In this document: one piece after another, positions 5,898-7,609 of the stretch
Numbering within the stretch: position 1 is the first letter of the stretch
How the letters are laid out: every line of letters begins with the position of its first letter
Assembly: GCA_030837265.1 (NCBI GenBank)
Contig: JAUPKV010000151.1
Location: 1-7,609 of the forward strand
Reading direction: 5' to 3'
Origin: Methanobacteriota archaeon
Lineage (GTDB): Archaea > Halobacteriota > Methanosarcinia > Methanosarcinales > Methanosarcinaceae
Length of the DNA stretch: 7,609 nt
Notes under the pieces: generated by a model
What the model saw: only the letters and a program-made list of their open reading frames with translations
The model's database searches: none
What the model was told of the DNA's origin: nothing
Position numbers and translations under genes: made by a program

Positions 5898-6227
5898 TCA
5901 AATGCCCAGTTCATCCAGAATCTTAAGAACAACTATCGACCCGTAAGCTACTGCAGGCCCACCAGCCATCACTATAGCAGTACTAACAGCCTCAAGAATT
6001 TCCTCACGATTTGCCCCCAATTTTACAGCTTCAGGAACATGCTTCCAGAGACAGTATTCACAACGCAGAGCTACTGCAATCCCCACCATCATGAGTTCCT
6101 TCGTTCTGGCGCTTAAAGCTCCATCTTTAACAACTTCAGAATGGAGTCCGGAAAGCGCAGCCATTACTTCGGGAAGTTGTCCGGCCATAATTTTGAGCTT
6201 TTCATCCATGTCGATTTTTTCTGTCAA
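5898..6227 (-). CDS. AhpD/carboxymuconolactone-decarboxylase-like CxxC thiol protein
   Basis: A 109-residue all-helical protein of the CMD/AhpD superfamily. The key motif is E44 ... C56-E-Y-C59-LWK-H63. The spacing E44 to C56 (12), the CxxC and the following His match the catalytic E118, C130, C133 and H137 of mycobacterial AhpD; the AhpD relay histidine between the cysteines is Tyr58 here. True decarboxylases lack the CxxC, so a disulfide-reductase or peroxidase-partner role is more likely. Methanosarcina MdrA, once annotated as a CMD decarboxylase, is a CxxC-dependent disulfide reductase. It is the first gene of an operon with the zinc-finger protein. The start is taken as TTG 6227 because AAGGTGA (6232-6238) is correctly spaced from it; the ATG at 6209 (residue 7) would be about 22 nt away. 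There are no other cysteines in the protein. Confidence 0.85.
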   Translation of the reverse strand: MTEKIDMDEKLKIMAGQLPEVMAALSGLHSEVVKDGALSARTKELMMVGIAVALRCEYCLWKHVPEAVKLGANREEILEAVSTAIVMAGGPAVAYGSIVVLKILDELGI

Positions 6228-6231
6228 TGTT

Positions 6232-6238
6232 TCACCTT
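6232..6238 (-). promoter_or_regulatory. Ribosome-binding site deciding a TTG start
   Basis: AAGGTGA on the minus strand ends 4 nt before TTG 6227, the same arrangement as at the next gene of the operon. Confidence 0.65.
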
Positions 6239-6251
6239 CGTAACAAATTAG

Positions 6252-6334
6252 GCATTATAAGCAATTTAAGGTCTTTCATTTTCCATTTCCACCAATTACA
6301 AGCCCAGAGTGCCTTCATATTGCATTAAGCAATT
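6252..6334. repeat. Repeated GCATTA..AGCAATT motif upstream of the thiol-protein operon
   Basis: GCATTATAAGCAATT (6252-6266) and GCATTAAGCAATT (6322-6334) are near-identical apart from two extra bases in the first. The second copy sits in a small inverted repeat, ATTGC-ATTAA-GCAAT (6319-6333). They could be operator half-sites for the operon starting at 6227, perhaps bound by its own winged-helix product. The first copy also resembles a TATA box but is too close to the start codon to serve a gene with a leader. Confidence 0.35.
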
Positions 6335-6349
6335 GAAAGGAGAAAAATA

Positions 6350-6424
6350 ATGTATCGATCCAAATTACGTCAAAAGCTAAATAACAGACTTGAGCTTGCC
6401 TTATTTTGTTCTTCAAGTGCATAA
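6350..6424 (+). CDS. Candidate 24-residue small protein
   Basis: A short ORF from ATG to TAA that encodes a basic N-terminal half (MYRSKLRQKLNNR) and a hydrophobic end with one cysteine (LELALFCSSSA). It is supported by a full Shine-Dalgarno site, AAAGGAG (6336-6342), spaced 7 nt from the ATG. It is divergent from the thiol-protein operon. GCATTATAAGC at 6252-6262 could be its TATA box. I do not recognise it. A leader-peptide role or chance are both possible. Confidence 0.3.
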   Translation: MYRSKLRQKLNNRLELALFCSSSA

Positions 6425-6427
6425 GTC

Positions 6428-6529
6428 CTAAGCTGAATCAGCTTTGATCCTTTCATTTTCAGTGAGATGGAAAAGTACGTTCTTCAGCTTCCCTATATCT
6501 ATGATCTTTTCTTCACGTATAAAGCCCAT
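6428..6529 (-). CDS. Candidate 33-residue small protein or gene fragment
   Basis: Read on the minus strand from ATG 6529 to TAG 6428. The sequence is charged and helix-prone, with segments GFIREEKIIDIGKLKNV and HLTENERIKADSA, and looks like real protein text with normal codon choice. AGGA lies 8 nt before the ATG, and a TATA-like AT stretch is found near 6570-6580. It reads towards the CMD-like gene, about 200 nt upstream of it. It could be a small independent gene or the end of a lost longer gene: the frame is closed by a TAG about six codons upstream. No family recognised. Confidence 0.35.
   Translation of the reverse strand: MGFIREEKIIDIGKLKNVLFHLTENERIKADSA
6430..6444. repeat. 15-bp near-perfect palindrome
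   Basis: AAGCTGA-A-TCAGCTT is a perfect 7+7 inverted repeat with one central base, lying over the last codons of the 33-residue ORF. The same arm sequence in opposite order forms the hairpin at 1793-1810. Confidence 0.45.
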
Positions 6530-6625
6530 TCTAAAAGTCCTGCAGCTCTAAATGCTATCTATCCCTATGATAAATTAACCGAAAAATCACAATAATTTGT
6601 ACATTTCGGGAAAATTGTTGAGACT

Positions 6626-6644
6626 TTAATCGTTAAGGGATTAA
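6626..6644 (+). promoter_or_regulatory. Operator-like inverted repeat before the ABC lipoprotein gene
   Basis: TTAATC (6626-6631) and GATTAA (6639-6644) flank a 7-nt centre, giving a 19-bp dyad. It lies just upstream of a TATA-like TAATTTTATG (6651-6660) and about 52 nt before the start codon. This position suits a metal-responsive repressor, but no regulator is assigned. Confidence 0.35.
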
Positions 6645-6650
6645 TTTAGT

Positions 6651-6660
6651 TAATTTTATG
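6651..6660 (+). promoter_or_regulatory. Candidate TATA region for the ABC lipoprotein gene
   Basis: TAATTTTATG would place initiation near 6680, leaving a short leader that still contains the AAGAGG site (6683-6688). The better-looking TTTATAAA at 6673-6680 is too close to the ATG to give that leader. Confidence 0.3.
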
Positions 6661-6696
6661 TAACACTCTCTCTTTATAAAATAAGAGGAAAGTAAC

Positions 6697-7609
6697 ATGA
6701 AAATACTCTCGAGTATTAAATTTAAAAAAATTATGTTCATAGGACTGCTCATTACAGCTGTCCTGGTCGCAAGTTCAGGATGCGCGGAAAAATCTGCATC
6801 TTCTGAAAATGCAAAAAGCACAATTTCAGCAGAGACTTCTGGAGTCACAATGAGCAGTAATTCAGGAAAGTCCGCTGAAATTACGATTACAGACGGGTTC
6901 GGCAGAAATGTCACCATACCTGAAAAAGCAGAAAAGGTTGTTTGCTCTGGGGCGGGATGCCTGCGCTACCTTGTATACCTGCAAGCCCAGGAATACGTAG
7001 TAGGGGTTGACAGCATAGAGAAAAAGAAAAATGAAATAGAAGGCCGCCCCTATGTCCTTGCAAACCCGCAGCTTAAGAACTATCCCCTTATTGGGGAAGC
7101 CAGAGGCAAAGATGATCCAGAGAAGATAATTGAAATTAATCCCCAGGTTATCCTGAAAACCAGTATGATTGGCCAGTCATCGGCACCAACTGCCGCTGAA
7201 GCCGACACCCTTCAGAGTAAAACCGATATCCCGGTGGTCTCATTACCTTATGGATCTTTGAGCAACGAGAAAGAGAAAACCGAAATGTACAGCTCTCTCA
7301 GGATAATGGGAGAGGCAGTAGGCAAACAGGAAAGGGCAGAAGAAGTAATCGCTTATATCGACGCTACAATGCAAGACCTCGAAAACAGGACAGCAGACAT
7401 TCCTGAATCCGAAAGAAAGACTGCCTATGTTGGTGGTGTGAGCATTGCAGGAGCTCATGGAATAATCTCAACAGAACCGGCTTATCCTCCATTCCTCTGG
7501 GTAAATGCAAATAATGTTGCAGCCGGAATGGGCACGGACCATGCGGATATTGCTAAAGAGGCACTTGTAGATTGGAACCCCGAGTACATATTTATCGATA
7601 TAGGAACCC
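6697..7609 (+). CDS. ABC importer substrate-binding lipoprotein, iron/cobalamin type (partial)
   Basis: The first 304 codons of a gene running off the right edge without a stop. Residues 1-29 are a lipoprotein signal (basic start, hydrophobic IMFIGLLITAVLV, lipobox SSGC with C29). A Ser/Thr-rich linker (30-60) follows. From about 61 the protein has the FepB/BtuF-type periplasmic-binding fold of iron-chelate and cobalamin importers: DGFGRNVTIP (66-75), KVVCSGAGCLRYLVYL (80-95), VVGVDSIE (101-108), PLIGEARGKDDPEKIIEINPQ (130-150) and PVVSLPYG (179-186). It would capture a chelated metal outside the membrane and pass it to a permease/ATPase pair expected just beyond the window. C83 and C88 are odd for this fold and could touch metal. 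ATG 6697 has AAGAGG (6683-6688) 8 nt upstream. The substrate cannot be told from sequence; Fe(III) chelates are the commonest for the group. Confidence 0.85.
   Translation, partial: MKILSSIKFKKIMFIGLLITAVLVASSGCAEKSASSENAKSTISAETSGVTMSSNSGKSAEITITDGFGRNVTIPEKAEKVVCSGAGCLRYLVYLQAQEYVVGVDSIEKKKNEIEGRPYVLANPQLKNYPLIGEARGKDDPEKIIEINPQVILKTSMIGQSSAPTAAEADTLQSKTDIPVVSLPYGSLSNEKEKTEMYSSLRIMGEAVGKQERAEEVIAYIDATMQDLENRTADIPESERKTAYVGGVSIAGAHGIISTEPAYPPFLWVNANNVAAGMGTDHADIAKEALVDWNPEYIFIDIGT

Noticed and set aside
5660..6116. Plus-strand ORFs of 88 and 107 codons across the thiol-protein operon
   Set aside because: They lie opposite two well-supported genes and have Ser/His/Phe-rich shadow composition.
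6673..6680. TTTATAAA as the TATA box of the ABC lipoprotein gene
   Set aside because: It is only 17 nt before the ATG, so transcription would begin past the ribosome-binding site.
6633..6917. 94-codon minus-strand ORF over the start of the ABC lipoprotein
   Set aside because: It is antisense to the signal peptide and linker of a clear lipoprotein gene.

Overview
The window looks like a stretch of a methanogenic archaeon, most likely a Methanosarcina or close relative. The evidence is archaeal TATA boxes (for example 1969-1976), Shine-Dalgarno sites of the AAGGTGAT / AAGAGG type, T-rich rather than hairpin terminators, long AT-rich spacers between genes, and lipoproteins with Asn/Thr-rich or Ser-rich linkers. 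The assignment is by pattern and memory, not by a database search.

Layout. 1-889 has no intact gene. It holds protein-like shards on the minus strand, a set of inverted repeats at 331-407, and a 132-bp element bounded by 17-bp terminal inverted repeats (709-840). 890-1405 (minus) encodes a secreted lipoprotein with a chagasin-like (I42) cysteine-protease-inhibitor domain. A 631-bp divergent spacer with three hairpins and a good TATA box precedes 2037-4484 (plus), a complete P3A-type (plasma-membrane H+-ATPase-like) P-type ATPase. 4861-5232 (plus) is a small two-helix membrane protein of DUF4405 type, whose Shine-Dalgarno sequence sits in a hairpin loop. On the minus strand, 6227-5898 and 5878-5489 form a two-gene operon: an AhpD/carboxymuconolactone-decarboxylase-like CxxC thiol protein, then a Cys-rich zinc-finger plus winged-helix protein. 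Both appear to start at TTG. The spacer 6228-6696 contains two candidate small ORFs and operator-like repeats. From 6697 to the right edge (plus) is the first ~304 residues of a lipoprotein substrate-binding protein of an iron/cobalamin-type ABC importer; its end and presumably its permease and ATPase lie outside the window.

How the genes fit together. The window is mostly a run of single genes, each with its own signals. The only clear functional pair is the CxxC thiol protein with the Cys-rich DNA-binding-like protein, which could be a redox enzyme and its sensor. Other themes are ion pumping (P3A ATPase), a possible haem-binding membrane protein (DUF4405), metal uptake (substrate-binding lipoprotein) and an envelope protease inhibitor. 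I see no CRISPR array, tRNA, rRNA or intact transposase.
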